64,000 nucleotides of DNA from Chelatococcus sambhunathii (GCA_031316315.1 JADBEO010000002.1:62001-126000); one strand, 5' to 3'. Positions 51,794-61,575 are shown, numbered from the stretch's first letter. The notes: a model not told the origin generated them from the sequence alone. Made by a program: numbers and translations.

Positions 51794-53545
51794 ATGGCGC
51801 AGGCGCAGGCCAAAAAGGACGGACCCGGAGCAGAAATCCTCCGAACGGTTCGGCGCGAGCTGAACTCGGCGATCAGCCTGCTCGCCGTGTTCTCGATCGC
51901 GATCAACCTGCTGCTGCTGGTTCCGTCCCTCTACATGATGCAGGTCTACGACCGGGTGCTGCGGTCCGGCGTGGTCGAGACGCTGATCTATGTGACGCTG
52001 ATCGCGGCCGCCGCGATCGCCGTCTACGCCTGGCTCGAGGCGCTGCGCCTCCGAGCGCTCGCCCGCATTGGCGAATGGATCGAGGACACGCTGTTTGAGC
52101 CGGTCTTCGCAGCCGCCATGTCGGCCGAGCGCGGCATGATCAAGCTCGGCGCGCAGGAAGGCGCGCCGTTCAACGACCTGCGCGCCGTGCGCGGCTTCCT
52201 GTCAGGACCGACGCTGCCCTCGCTCTGCGACGTGCCGTGGATGCCCGTTTTCCTGCTCGGTTGCACGCTGATCCATCCGGATCTCGGGCTGCTCGGCCTT
52301 GTCTTCGCGGTGCTGATCGTCGGGCTTGCGCTGATCAACGACAGGGTGACCAAGCCCGCGACGGAGCGGGTGGCGCAGGGCCATGCGGAAGCGCAGCGCG
52401 TGCTGGCGGAGGCTGCCCGCAACGTCGATACGGTCGCGGCCATGGGCATGAGCCGGCGGCTCGCCGCCCGTGCGAGCCAGGCGAACGCCGTTTCGACCGC
52501 GCTGCTCGCCGAAGCGACGGACCGCGGCACGGTGATGATCGGCTCGGGCAAGTTCCTGCGCGTCGTCGCCCAGATCTGCACGCTCGCGCTCGGCGCCTAT
52601 CTCGTGCTCGGCGGCCACATCACTCCGGGCGGCATGATCGCGAGCTCAATCCTGCTGTCGCGCGCGCTTGCGCCGCTCGACCAGTCGATCGCAGCCTGGC
52701 GCGGCCTGCAGCAGTGCCGCTCCGCCTGGGGACGGATCAAGGACCTGCTCAACGCGTCGAGCCGCACGATCGAGGATCCGATCGCCCTGCCGGCGCCGGA
52801 AGGTCGGGTCGTGATCGAGAAAGTGACGATCCTGACGCCGTCCAACGACAAGGCGATCCTCGCCAACGTGTCGCTCAAGATCGATGCGGGCAACAGTCTG
52901 GCGTTCATCGGCCCGTCCGGGTCCGGCAAGTCGACGCTCTGCCGGGCGATCGTCGGCAGTCGCACGCCGACGCGGGGCGTCGTCCGGCTTGACGGCGGCG
53001 ACGTCATGCTGTGGCGCGACGACCAGCGCCGCAAATACATCGGCTATCTCGCGCAGGGCACGGAGCTGTTTTCGGGGCGGGTGCGCGACGTCATCGCCCG
53101 GTTTGACGAGCCGGATGACGCGGCGGTCGTGGAGGCCGCCAAGCTCGCCGGCTGCCACGAGCTCATCCTGTCGCTGCCCGAGGGCTATGACACAATGCTG
53201 GCCAATGGCGGCGCCATCCTCTCCGGAGGCCAGCGCCAAAGGGTGGCGCTCGCTCGCGCGGTCTATGGCGAGACGCGGCTTGTCGTGCTCGACGAGCCGA
53301 ACGCCAGCCTCGACGGCGACGGCGAGCGCGCGCTTGTGAACTGCCTCACGGCGCTGAAACAGCGCAAGGTGACGGTGCTGATGGTGACCCACAAGCCGGC
53401 GCTGGCGCATCTCGCGGATCGCGTCGCGGTGATGCAGAACGGTCAGATCACCAAGCTCGGCCCTCCGACGGAGGTCCTGCGCGAGCTGGTCGCTCCTGTG
53501 AAGGGCGGCGGCGACGTGCGCGCCGTTCCGAGCGCGCCGCGATGA
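51794..53545 (+). CDS. Type I secretion ABC transporter, PrtD-like
   Basis: The 583-residue protein is an ABC permease-ATPase of the type I secretion system. After a short Ala/Lys-rich start, the transmembrane domain spans about 25-300 (LLAVFSIAINLLLLVPSLYM, YDRVLRSGVVETLIY). The ATPase has Walker A FIGPSGSGKSTLCRAIVG (about 371-388), signature ILSGGQRQRVALARAV and Walker B RLVVLDEPNASLDGDG. No N-terminal peptidase domain is present, fitting PrtD/HlyB types that do not cleave. The adaptor gene overlaps its stop by four bases. No outer-membrane TolC gene is in the window. Confidence 0.92.
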   Translation: MAQAQAKKDGPGAEILRTVRRELNSAISLLAVFSIAINLLLLVPSLYMMQVYDRVLRSGVVETLIYVTLIAAAAIAVYAWLEALRLRALARIGEWIEDTLFEPVFAAAMSAERGMIKLGAQEGAPFNDLRAVRGFLSGPTLPSLCDVPWMPVFLLGCTLIHPDLGLLGLVFAVLIVGLALINDRVTKPATERVAQGHAEAQRVLAEAARNVDTVAAMGMSRRLAARASQANAVSTALLAEATDRGTVMIGSGKFLRVVAQICTLALGAYLVLGGHITPGGMIASSILLSRALAPLDQSIAAWRGLQQCRSAWGRIKDLLNASSRTIEDPIALPAPEGRVVIEKVTILTPSNDKAILANVSLKIDAGNSLAFIGPSGSGKSTLCRAIVGSRTPTRGVVRLDGGDVMLWRDDQRRKYIGYLAQGTELFSGRVRDVIARFDEPDDAAVVEAAKLAGCHELILSLPEGYDTMLANGGAILSGGQRQRVALARAVYGETRLVVLDEPNASLDGDGERALVNCLTALKQRKVTVLMVTHKPALAHLADRVAVMQNGQITKLGPPTEVLRELVAPVKGGGDVRAVPSAPR

Positions 53546-54894
53546 ACGGGCGCGAGACCACGCCCGCTCCGGCGCCGCTCGACGTCGCGCGCCGGCCGAT
53601 CGGGCTCGCGTCGCGGCTTCGCGGCGTGGCGATCACCGGCGCGATCGTGATCTTCGGCTTCATGGGCGGCTTCACTGTCTGGGCGTCGACCGCGCCGCTA
53701 TCGGCCGGAGCCGTCGTCAAGGGCGCCATCGGGCCGGAGGCGAGCCGCAAATCGGTGCAGCATCTTGAAGGCGGCATCGTCCGCGAGATCCTGGCGCGCG
53801 ACGGCGATCTCGTGAAGAAGGGGCAGCCGCTCGTCACGCTCGAGCGCGCGCAGGCGCTCGCGGCGGTCGGGCAGAGCCGCGACACGCTTTCGCGCCGGCT
53901 CGCGGAGGCCGCGCGCCTTGAAGCCCAGATCAGTGGCGCCTCGCAGATTGATTTCGCCGAGGCGCTCGCTGTGGCGGAGGACGATCCGGGTTTTGCGGGC
54001 TTCATGAAAGAGCAGCAGGACCTGTTCGAGACCAGCGTGCGCGACGTCAAGGAGAAGGAGAGCCTTCTGCGCGCCCAGATCGCCAAGCTCGGCGAGCAGG
54101 CTTCGGGCGGCCGCGCGCGCATCGCGGGCTCGAAGGATCAGCTGAAGCTGATCGAGATCCAGATCGCCGACGCCGAACAGCTCATGGAGAAGGGTTTGGC
54201 CCGCAAGCCGCTGCTGCTCGACCTCCAGCGCCGCAAGTCCGAGCTCGAGACCGAGATGGCCGCGCTGCAGTCCGACATCAAGCGCGCCGAGATCGAGCAG
54301 GTCGAAAAGTCGATCACGCTCGACAACACCCGCACCGCCTTCCTGAACCAGTCGTCGGCGGATCTCGCCAAGGCGCGCTCGGAAGCGGCCGGGTTGCGGG
54401 CTAAGCTCAACGCCAGCGCCGACATCCTGGTGCGCACCCAGGTTCTCGCTCCCGATACGGGTTATGTCCTGAACAGCCAGGTCAAGACCGTGGGCGGCGT
54501 CGTCAAGCCCGGTGAGATGATCATGCAGATCGTGCCGACCGAGGGCGATCTCATCATCGAAGGCAAGGTCGCGCCGCAGGAGATCCGGAACATCGAGACC
54601 GGCCAGGCCGCGCGGGTCTCCTTCACCGCGTTCCCGATGCGCGACATGCCGCTGCTGCCCGGCAAGGTCATCATGGTTGGCGCCGACGCGTTGCTCGACG
54701 ACAAGACCCAGCAGACCTATTACGTCGCCAAGGTCGCCGTCGACCGATCAGCCTTCGCCGCCTACGCCCGGGCCGAGGAAATGAAGCCGGGCTCGCCGGT
54801 AGAGGCTTATGTCGAAGCCAAGAAACGGGTGGCGATGGAGTATTTCCTCGAGCCCGTCATCCACTCCTTCCGCAGGAGTTTCCGGGAGCAGTGA
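53542..54894 (+). CDS. Type I secretion membrane fusion protein, PrtE/HlyD-like
   Basis: The 450-residue adaptor starts in the stop of the ABC gene (atga). It has a cytoplasmic N-terminus, one membrane helix (about residues 27-50, GVAITGAIVIFGFMGGFTVW), then a periplasmic part with the HlyD-family lipoyl half-motif GGIVREILARDGDLVKKGQP, long coiled coils (about 95-290), and the second half-motif ILVRTQVLAPDTGYVLNSQV. The last part is the beta-barrel MIMQIVPTEGDLIIEGKVAP. These identify the PrtE/HlyD partner. It bridges the ABC protein to an outer-membrane channel. The secreted substrate is not obvious. Confidence 0.93.
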   Translation: MNGRETTPAPAPLDVARRPIGLASRLRGVAITGAIVIFGFMGGFTVWASTAPLSAGAVVKGAIGPEASRKSVQHLEGGIVREILARDGDLVKKGQPLVTLERAQALAAVGQSRDTLSRRLAEAARLEAQISGASQIDFAEALAVAEDDPGFAGFMKEQQDLFETSVRDVKEKESLLRAQIAKLGEQASGGRARIAGSKDQLKLIEIQIADAEQLMEKGLARKPLLLDLQRRKSELETEMAALQSDIKRAEIEQVEKSITLDNTRTAFLNQSSADLAKARSEAAGLRAKLNASADILVRTQVLAPDTGYVLNSQVKTVGGVVKPGEMIMQIVPTEGDLIIEGKVAPQEIRNIETGQAARVSFTAFPMRDMPLLPGKVIMVGADALLDDKTQQTYYVAKVAVDRSAFAAYARAEEMKPGSPVEAYVEAKKRVAMEYFLEPVIHSFRRSFREQ

Positions 54895-54985
54895 GCCTAT
54901 GCGCCCGGGCGCGACGGAACCTGTCTGCGCCGGCCGGGTTTGACTCCCGAGCCCATGCGAACAGCCCCGCGCGAAAGGAGATCGA

Positions 54986-55225
54986 ATGACCTATGGCGAC
55001 ACGGGGTCGGTAGTCGAAGGCGCGATCGGACTCGCCCGGCTCGGGCCCAATGTGCCTCAGCCCGAGATTCCAAATCCCGACCAGCCCGTCTATCCGCCCG
55101 CTCCGCCGGACGAGGCGCCGGTGCAGGACCCGGACATCGTGCCGAATCCGGATCCGGACCTCGATCCGTCCATCGACGAGCCGGTTCCTCCCGAGGAGCC
55201 GGTCATCGATCCTCCCCCCAGATAG
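54986..55225 (+). CDS. Pro/Asp-rich small protein beside the type I secretion genes
   Basis: A 79-residue frame with a strong aaggag site 6 bases before its ATG (MTYGDTGSVVEGAIGLARLG at the start). The rest is Pro, Asp and Glu rich with repeats such as PNPDQPVYPPAP and DPDIVPNPDPDLDPS, and it has no helix or signal peptide. It begins 91 bases after the adaptor stop on the same strand. It may be a cargo, a chaperone or an accessory of the secretion system, but lacks the usual C-terminal RTX-type repeats, so the role is unknown. Confidence 0.65.
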   Translation: MTYGDTGSVVEGAIGLARLGPNVPQPEIPNPDQPVYPPAPPDEAPVQDPDIVPNPDPDLDPSIDEPVPPEEPVIDPPPR

Positions 55226-55267
55226 AAGCCGCGGCGGACCGTGAGGTCCGCCGCGCATCCGCCTGCG

Positions 55268-55813
55268 TCATTCGGTCGAGATCGCCGTCTCGATCGTCAG
55301 GCTGGAGTCGTCGAGCCGGAACGTGGTCGACCCGCTCGTCGTCGCCCACTGCACCTTGATCTTGTACTTGCCCTTGGCGAGCACGATGGAGCGGTCGACG
55401 GAGGCGCTCGTCCAGAAGCCGTCGCCCCCGGATTCGACGGAGTCGAAGGCGAAGTCCGAGCCGGAGTTCGGCCGCAGCTCTTCCTCGACGCCGTTGCGTT
55501 CGGCGACGATTCGGACGGAGCACCAGTTGCCGGGTGTCCCGCCGCTGCACTGGGATTCGGCGCTGAACCGGACCGTGACGAGCGTATTGTCCTGCTTGAT
55601 CTTGAGATTGGTCGTCCCGCCGGGCACGTCCTGGAAGGTCGTGCTGCTGGTCGACGCCGCGTCGGGATTTCGCAGGATCTTGATCGACTGGATCGGTCCG
55701 CCCTGAACGTCCGTGACCACCGCGCCGGCGACGGCGGGAACGCAGATTGTGGCGAGGGCCACGAGCATTCCCTTCAGAGCCATCGGCGTGCGGCTGTTCG
55801 AATGCGTACGCAT
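55268..55813 (-). CDS. Secreted protein of unknown function
   Basis: The 181-residue product (or 171 from the ATG MALKGMLVALATICVPAVAG) has a signal peptide ending near AVAGAV. The mature part is strand-rich with Ser, Thr and Gly (NLKIKQDNTLVTVRFSAE, KGKYKIKVQWATTSGSTTF), suggesting a beta-sandwich. Two cysteines (QCSGGTPGNWC) could form a disulfide. I recognise no family. It is convergent with the Pro/Asp-rich gene; about 42 bases separate the stops. A link to the secretion genes is possible but not shown. Confidence 0.75.
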   Translation of the reverse strand: MRTHSNSRTPMALKGMLVALATICVPAVAGAVVTDVQGGPIQSIKILRNPDAASTSSTTFQDVPGGTTNLKIKQDNTLVTVRFSAESQCSGGTPGNWCSVRIVAERNGVEEELRPNSGSDFAFDSVESGGDGFWTSASVDRSIVLAKGKYKIKVQWATTSGSTTFRLDDSSLTIETAISTE

Positions 55814-56172
55814 GGATGCCTATCCCCTTGTTCTTGTGTGTTGACGCTCTCTTCGCGATACCCGTGGGGCTCCCGACGCCAGTGCGCCTGATCGGCGGCG
55901 CGGAACAATACTTCGGCGCCTCCCGCCCCCCTTTCACGACGAGCGAGACCCTGATCGGAGTGTGAGCGGCAGATGGAGCGGATCAATACGTGAAAATACT
56001 TAGAGATCGTCTTCGGACGGCTCAGTTACCGGCGATCTCGGACACGAATAAATGGTCGGCAATTCAGTTAGATTTTTCAGGCCGCTCGTTACGTCGCGCA
56101 GACGGGTTCCGCGCAGCGTGATCGGACGACGCCGAACCGATGGCGGACAGGAAGGGCGCCGCGCAGGCGGCG
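55814..56172. other. 359-base gap between the secreted protein gene and tRNA-Lys
   Basis: I see no convincing coding frame. A short hairpin (cgccgc/gcggcg) directly follows the tRNA-Lys CCA end on the minus strand and may be its terminator, though no T-run is present. The rest is a mixed, slightly AT-richer spacer that should hold the promoter of the secreted protein gene. Confidence 0.5.
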
Positions 56173-56248
56173 TGGTGAGCGCGCTGGGACTCGAACCCAG
56201 GACCTACAGATTAAAAGTCCGTTGCTCTACCAGCTGAGCTACGCGCTC
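56173..56248 (-). tRNA. tRNA-Lys (anticodon TTT)
   Basis: The 76-base gene on the minus strand has acceptor GAGCGCG/CGCGCTC, D-arm AGCTCAGCTGGTAGAGC-like with GG, anticodon stem ACGGA/TCTGT with loop CTTTTAA (anticodon TTT at 56213-56215), T-loop TTCGAGT, discriminator A and encoded CCA. Anticodon and A73 identify lysine. Confidence 0.97.
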
Positions 56249-56316
56249 GACCGCGGCGCGGAGGGCGCGGCGCGGGCGGACCCTAGTGGCAGGCGCGCCG
56301 CGGTTCAAGCCGCACG

Positions 56317-56577
56317 TCACGCATCCTCGCGGCGAGAGACGGCGAAGGGGTCACGCCTGCCTTTGCGGATGACGAATCGGACGCCCGACCGCTCCGTCGG
56401 CTGAGTGGCCACCAGTTCGTCGCCGGATTCGCGCAGCAGGTTCGGAATGTCGACGGCGGCGAGAGGATCGTCGCTTGTCACCTCGATGCTCTCGCCCGCT
56501 TCGAGCGCGCCGAGGGCTTTGCGCGTCTTCAGCACGGGCAAGGGGCAGCGCAGTCCGCGGAGGTCGAGCGATTTCAT
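56317..56577 (-). CDS. TusA/SirA-family sulfur carrier-like protein
   Basis: The 86-residue protein begins MKSLDLRGLRCPLPVLKTRK, with the family CPxP motif and reactive Cys11. The rest folds as the TusA-type two-layer sandwich (AGESIEVTSDDPLAAVDIPN, RFVIRKGRRDPFAV). TusA carries persulfide sulfur to 2-thiouridine synthesis and, in E. coli, influences molybdenum-cofactor enzymes. It is divergent from fdoG, sharing a promoter region, so a role in supplying sulfur to the formate dehydrogenase cofactor is plausible inference. TusA or YedF-like are the alternatives. Confidence 0.88.
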   Translation of the reverse strand: MKSLDLRGLRCPLPVLKTRKALGALEAGESIEVTSDDPLAAVDIPNLLRESGDELVATQPTERSGVRFVIRKGRRDPFAVSRREDA

Positions 56578-56725
56578 GCCGATGTCGAAGGGATAAAGAC
56601 CCGGGCGGCGCGAGCATGCGCCGCGCTCATGCAGCGGCCGTACACAGCTTCGCGAGCCCATAGTCCGGCCCGGCTAAGTTCCCCGGACCAAACAATTTTT
56701 GCGGTGCGGGATGACCTGGAACAAT

Positions 56726-56755
56726 TTGACATTCGTAATCGGCCGATCGTAATTT
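56726..56755 (+). promoter_or_regulatory. Candidate fdoG promoter with overlapping palindrome
   Basis: ttgaca at 56726-56731 and taattt at 56750-56755 are 18 bases apart, a good housekeeping-type promoter upstream of fdoG. Between them lies the 10-base palindrome atcggccgat (56738-56747), flanked by two direct repeats of tcgtaat (56733-56739, 56747-56753), a typical operator layout. The regulator is unknown. The mRNA leader would be long, about 80 bases. Confidence 0.5.
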
Positions 56756-56839
56756 TCGTTCAATCGAAAGCTGGCGATGCGCCGGCGGGTGACGTGGGAT
56801 CGCGAGGTCTCACGATGGGAAAGGGAGGATGCTTCCCAG

Positions 56840-59800
56840 ATGATCGGCGACATTTCGCGGCGGCAGTTCTTGCGAACTGCGAGCGCGGGCATCGCCGGGA
56901 CGACGCTCGGAGCGATGGGCTTCGGCGGCGCTGAACAGGCTCTGGCCCAGACGGTGCGGCCCTTCAAGCTCGCGAAGACGACGGAGACCCGGAACACCTG
57001 CCCGTATTGTTCGGTGGCCTGCGGCATTCTGATGTATGGCGTCGGCGACGGTTCGGAGAACAACGAGCCGTCGATCATGCACATCGAGGGAGACCCGGAC
57101 CATCCGGTGAACCGCGGCACGCTCTGCCCGAAGGGCGCGGCGCTGCTCGACTTCGTGCATTCGGAGACGCGCCTCAAGTACCCGATGCACCGCAAGCCCG
57201 GCTCCGACAAGTTCGAGCGCGTGACGTGGGACTTCGCCCTCGACCGCATCGCGCGCCTGATGAAGGACGACCGCGACAAGAACTTCGTCGCGCAGAACAA
57301 GGAAGGGGTGACGGTCAACCGCTGGACGACGACGGGCTTCCTCGCCGCCTCCGCGACGACCAACGAAACGGCGACGCTGACCTGGAAGGTCGTGCGCTCG
57401 ACCGGCATGGTGGTGTTCGACAACCAGGCTCGCGTTTGACACGGACCGACGGTGGCCAGTCTGGCCCCAACATTCGGTCGCGGCGCGATGACCAACTCCT
57501 GGGGCGACATCGCCTCGACCGACCTCGTCGTCGTCATGGGCGGCAACGCGGCTGAGGCGCATCCCTGCGGCTTCAAATGGGTCGTCAAGGCCAAGGAGAA
57601 CCGCGGCGCCAAACTCATCGTGGTCGACCCGCGCTACACCCGCACGGCCTCGGTCGCTGATTACTACTGCCCGATCCGGCCCGGCACCGACATCGCCTTC
57701 CTCGGCGGCGTGATCAACTACCTCTTGTCGAACGACAAGATCCAGCACGAGTACGTCAAGGCCTACACCAACGTCGGCTTCCTCGTGAAACCGGAGTTCG
57801 GTTTCAAGGACGGCCTGTTCGTCGGCTACGATGAGGCCAAGCGCGGCTACGATATGTCCAACTGGGAGTACCAGATGGGCGACGACGGCTTCGCGAAGGT
57901 TGACGACACGCTGCAGGATCCGAACTGCGTCTTCCAGCTGATGAAGAAGCACTTCGCGATCTACACGCCGGAGCTGGTCGAGAAGATCTGCGGCTCGCCA
58001 AAGGACAAGTTCCTGAAGGTCGCCGAAATGATCTCGACGTGCTCGACGCCGACGAAGACCATGACGTCGATGTACGCGCTCGGCTGGACCCAGCACTCGA
58101 AGGGCTCGCAGAACATCCGCTGCATGGCGATGATCCAGCTGCTGCTGGGCAACATCGGCGTGCGCGGCGGCGGCATGAACGCGCTGCGCGGGCACTCCAA
58201 CATCCAGGGGCTCACCGACCTCGGCCTGATGTCCAACCTGATCCCCGGCTATCTCACGATGCCGACGGAGAAGGAGCCGGACTTCAACGCCTACATGTCG
58301 ACCCGCGGCTTCAAGCCGTTGCGGCCGAACCAGATGAGCTATTGGCAGAACTACAAGAAGTTCTTCGTCTCGTTCACCAAATCCATGTGGGGCGCGGCGG
58401 CGACGGCGGAGAACAACTGGAACTACGACTGGCTTCCGAAGCTCGACGTTACCTACGACATCCTGCGCGCCTTCGACCTCATGGCGCAGGGCAAGATGAC
58501 CGGCTACTTCTGCCAGGGCTTCAACCCGCTGATGACCTTCCCCAACAGGGGCAAGCTCACGGAGGGCCTGTCGAAGCTCAAGTTCCTCGTCACGATGGAC
58601 CCGCTCGACACGGAGACGTCGCGCTTCTGGCAGAACCACGGCGAGTTCAACGACGTGAAGACGTCGGAGATCCAGACCGAGGTGTTCCAGCTGCCGACGA
58701 GCTGCTTCGCGGAAGACGAGGGCTCCCTCGTCAATTCCGGGCGCTGGCTGCAGTGGCACTATCCGGGGCAGAAGCCGCCGGGCGAGGCCAAGCTCGACAC
58801 CTGGATCATGGCCCAGATCTGGCTCCGGCTGAAGAAGCTCTACGAGGCTGAGGGCGGCGCCTTCCCCGACCCGATCATCAAGCTGAACTGGCCCTACGCC
58901 AATCCCGAGGACCCGACCCCTCAGGAACTTGCCAAGGAGATGAACGGCTCGGCCCTTTCGGACGTGTTCGATCCGAAGGACGCGACCAAGGTCATCGTCC
59001 AGAAGGGCAAGCAGCTCGACGGCTTCGCGCAGATGCGCGACGACGGCTCTACGCAGGGCTTCTGCTGGATCTACGCCGGCTGCTGGACCGAGGCGGGCAA
59101 CAACATGGCCCGCCGTGACAAGAGCGATCCGGAGGACGCCGGCCTTGCGCCCAAATGGGCGTGGTCGTGGCCGGCCAACCGCCGCATCCTCTACAACCGC
59201 GCCTCGTCGGACCCGTCGGGCAAGCCGTGGGACGACACCCGCAAACTTGTCTGGTGGAACGGCGAGAAGTGGGGCGGCCTCGACGTGCCGGACTACAGCC
59301 CGACCTTCAAGCCGCAGGACGCGATCGGCCCCTTCATCATGAACCCGGAGGGCGTCGCGCGGTTCTTCTCCCGCAAGATGATGCGGGACGGGCCGTTCCC
59401 GACGCACTACGAGCCGTTCGAGTCCCCGGTCGCCAACGCGGTCGCGCCGAAGATCCGCGGCAATCCCGCCGCGCGCATCTTCAAGGGCGACTTCGCGGCG
59501 CTCGGCTCCAGCGACAAGTATCCCTATGTCGGGACGAGCTACCGCCTGACCGAGCACTTCCACCAGTGGACCAAGCACGTCTGGGTCAACGCGGCGCTGC
59601 AGCCGGAATTCTTCGTCGAGATTTCGGAAGAGCTCGCGAAGGAGAAGGGCATCGCCAAGGGCGGCTGGGTGCGCGTCTGGTCCAACCGGGGCTCGATCAA
59701 GGCCAAGGCGGTGGTCACCAAGCGCATCAAGCCGCTGATGGTCGACGGCAAGGCGACCCACGTCGTCGGCATTCCGCAGCACTGGGGATTCATGGGCGCG

Positions 59801-59923
59801 GCCAAGAAGGGCATGAACCCGAACTCGCTCACCCCCTTCGTGGGCGACGCGAACATCGAGACGCCGGAATACAAGGCGTTCCTGGTCAACATCGAGGCGA
59901 TCGCCTCGGGACCTGTGGCGTAA
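56840..59923 (+). CDS. fdoG: Selenocysteine-containing formate dehydrogenase major (alpha) subunit, with in-frame TGA
   Basis: FdoG oxidises formate to CO2 at a bis-MGD molybdenum (or tungsten) site. The coding frame runs 1027 residues through a TGA at 57437-57439, read as selenocysteine (residue 200). The Tat signal is DISRRQFLRTASAG (twin arginine), sending the folded protein to the periplasm. A 4Fe-4S site is NTCPYCSVACG and the later CPKG. The Sec-flanking sequence FDNQARV-(Sec)-HGPTVASLAPTFGRG is that of FdnG/FdoG of E. coli, where Sec is at the matching place. Total length resembles E. coli FdnG (1015). Start chosen at 56840 for the Tat motif. fdoH follows 15 bases later. Confidence 0.95.
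57437..57480 (+). promoter_or_regulatory. Selenocysteine TGA and SECIS element in fdoG
   Basis: The TGA (57437-57439) is followed by a hairpin at 57444-57479: lower stem gaccga/tcggtc (57444-57449 with 57474-57479). An upper part GG-T-GGCC-AGTCT-GGCC-CC (57451-57468) has a bulged T (57453) and a 5-base loop containing GT (57459-57460). The bulged U and the loop GU are the SelB-binding features of bacterial SECIS elements (known for E. coli fdhF and fdnG). The hairpin overlaps the coding codons, as required. Confidence 0.85.
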
Positions 59924-59938
59924 GGGAGGGCTCGAGAC

Positions 59939-60880
59939 ATGGCGAACCAGTCCCTGAACCTTCAGCGCCGCTCGGCCTCGACCGACACGCCTCCCGTCAC
60001 CGGGGGGCAGGCGATCGAGGTCGCCAAGCTGATCGACGTCTCGAAGTGCATCGGCTGCAAGGCGTGCCAGTCGGCGTGCCTGGAGTGGAACAACCTCCGC
60101 GAGGAGGTGGGGGTCAATACGGGCGTCTACGACAACCCGCACGACCTCACGCCCAATTCCTGGACGCTGATGCGCTTCGCCGAGTGGGACAACCCGGACA
60201 ACGGCAATCTGGAGTGGCTGATCCGCAAGGACGGCTGCATGCACTGCGCCGATCCGGGCTGTCTGAAGGCGTGTCCGGCGCCGGGCGCGATCGTGCAGTA
60301 CACCAACGGCATCGTGGATTTCGTCCACGAGAACTGCATCGGCTGCGGCTACTGCATCAAGGGATGCCCGTTCAACATCCCGCGCGTCTCCAAGGTCGAC
60401 CACAAGGCGTACAAATGTTCGCTCTGTTCCGACCGGGTGGCGGTCGGGCAGGGGCCGGCCTGCGCCAAGGCCTGCCCGACGACGGCGATCATGTTCGGCA
60501 CCAAGGAGGCCATGAAGGCTCAGGCCGAGAAGCGCATCGCGGACCTGAAGTCCCGCGGCTTCTCGAACGCGGGCCTCTACGACCCCGAGGGCGTGGGCGG
60601 CACGCATGTGATGTACGTGCTGCACCACAACGACAAGCCGCACATCTACGCCGGCCTGCCGGACAAGCCGCGGATCAGCCCGCTGGTCGCGGCCTGGAAG
60701 GGGACCGGCAAGGCGTTCGCGCTCGGCGCGCTGGCGCTGGCCGCGATCGGCGCTTTCGTACACCACACGATCGTCGGTCCGAACAAGGTGAGCGAGCACG
60801 ACGAGGAGAACGCGGCCGAACTGGTCGAGGAGGGCAAGAGCGGCGCTGCGCCTTCGTCTCCTGAAACGAGGCCCGTCTGA
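59939..60880 (+). CDS. fdoH: Formate dehydrogenase iron-sulfur (beta) subunit
   Basis: FdoH carries electrons from FdoG to the cytochrome subunit through four 4Fe-4S clusters. The 313-residue protein has four cysteine groups: [48 protein letters not shown] and CSLCSDRVA with [15 protein letters not shown]-terminal membrane anchor follows ([20 protein letters not shown]). The tail is acidic. It has no own signal and is exported with FdoG by Tat. Its stop overlaps the fdoI start by one base. Confidence 0.95.
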   Translation: MANQSLNLQRRSASTDTPPVTGGQAIEVAKLIDVSKCIGCKACQSACLEWNNLREEVGVNTGVYDNPHDLTPNSWTLMRFAEWDNPDNGNLEWLIRKDGCMHCADPGCLKACPAPGAIVQYTNGIVDFVHENCIGCGYCIKGCPFNIPRVSKVDHKAYKCSLCSDRVAVGQGPACAKACPTTAIMFGTKEAMKAQAEKRIADLKSRGFSNAGLYDPEGVGGTHVMYVLHHNDKPHIYAGLPDKPRISPLVAAWKGTGKAFALGALALAAIGAFVHHTIVGPNKVSEHDEENAAELVEEGKSGAAPSSPETRPV

Positions 60881-61554
60881 TGGCGATCGACATCGAGCAC
60901 CTGCCGCCAAGAGTCCGCACGCGGACGTTCATCGACCGCTATTCGGCCTTCGCGCGGGTCAATCACTGGATCACCGCGATCACCTTCAGCCTGCTCGCGC
61001 TGAGTGGTCTCGCGCTGTTCCATCCGAGCCTCTACTTCCTCACCGGCCTGTTTGGCGGCGGAGCCGTCACCCGGGCCGTCCATCCGTGGCTCGGCGTCAT
61101 CCTGCTGATCAGCTTCGCCGGCATGTTCCTTCAATTCTGGCGGTACAACCTCTGGAACAGGGACGACACCCAGTGGATGTCCCAGATCGGCGACGTCGTG
61201 AAGGGCGACGAGGAAAAGCTGCCCGAACTCGACAAGTACAACGCCGGCCAGAAAGGCGTGTTCTGGGGCCAGGCCCTGATGATCCTGGTGCTGTTCTGCA
61301 CCGGGCTTGTGATCTGGGACCAGTATTTCGGCGGCTACGTCTCGATCGAGACCAATCGGCTGGCGGCCCTGATCCACGCAGTGATGGCCTTCTTCGCGAT
61401 CATGCTGATCATCGTCCATGTCTACGCCGGCATCTGGGTGCGAGGCTCGGTCGCCAGCATGACGCGCGGCAGGGTCACAGGCGGGTGGGCCTGGCGGCAT
61501 CACCGCAAGTGGCTGCGCCGCGAGGCGGGGACCAAGCACGCCCATCGGGAGTAG
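60880..61554 (+). CDS. fdoI: Formate dehydrogenase cytochrome b (gamma) subunit
   Basis: FdoI is the membrane anchor and passes electrons to the quinone pool. The 224-residue protein has four helices with haem-binding His in FARVNHWITAITFSLLALSG, TRAVHPWLGVILLISFAGMF, LAALIHAVMAFFAIMLIIVH and HVYAGIWVRGSVASMTRGRV. These match FdnI/FdoI at normal length. It begins within the fdoH stop, so the three subunits are made together. A hairpin (gatcccgg/ccgggatc, 61576-61607) follows the stop. Confidence 0.94.
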   Translation: MAIDIEHLPPRVRTRTFIDRYSAFARVNHWITAITFSLLALSGLALFHPSLYFLTGLFGGGAVTRAVHPWLGVILLISFAGMFLQFWRYNLWNRDDTQWMSQIGDVVKGDEEKLPELDKYNAGQKGVFWGQALMILVLFCTGLVIWDQYFGGYVSIETNRLAALIHAVMAFFAIMLIIVHVYAGIWVRGSVASMTRGRVTGGWAWRHHRKWLRREAGTKHAHRE

Positions 61555-61575
61555 GCCCCGGCGTATCGACGATTG

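Noticed and set aside
56777-59923. fdoG as two separate truncated genes split by TGA
   Set aside because: The TGA lies at the exact Sec position of FdnG/FdoG, a SECIS-like hairpin follows, and selA is in the cluster. A pseudogene is unlikely.
56810-60910. Very long open frame on the minus strand (over 1300 codons) opposite the fdo genes
   Set aside because: It is a GC-driven antisense shadow: the plus-strand genes have clear Tat, Fe-S and Sec features, and the antisense product is a low-complexity Arg/Asp/Val/Leu string with no domain.
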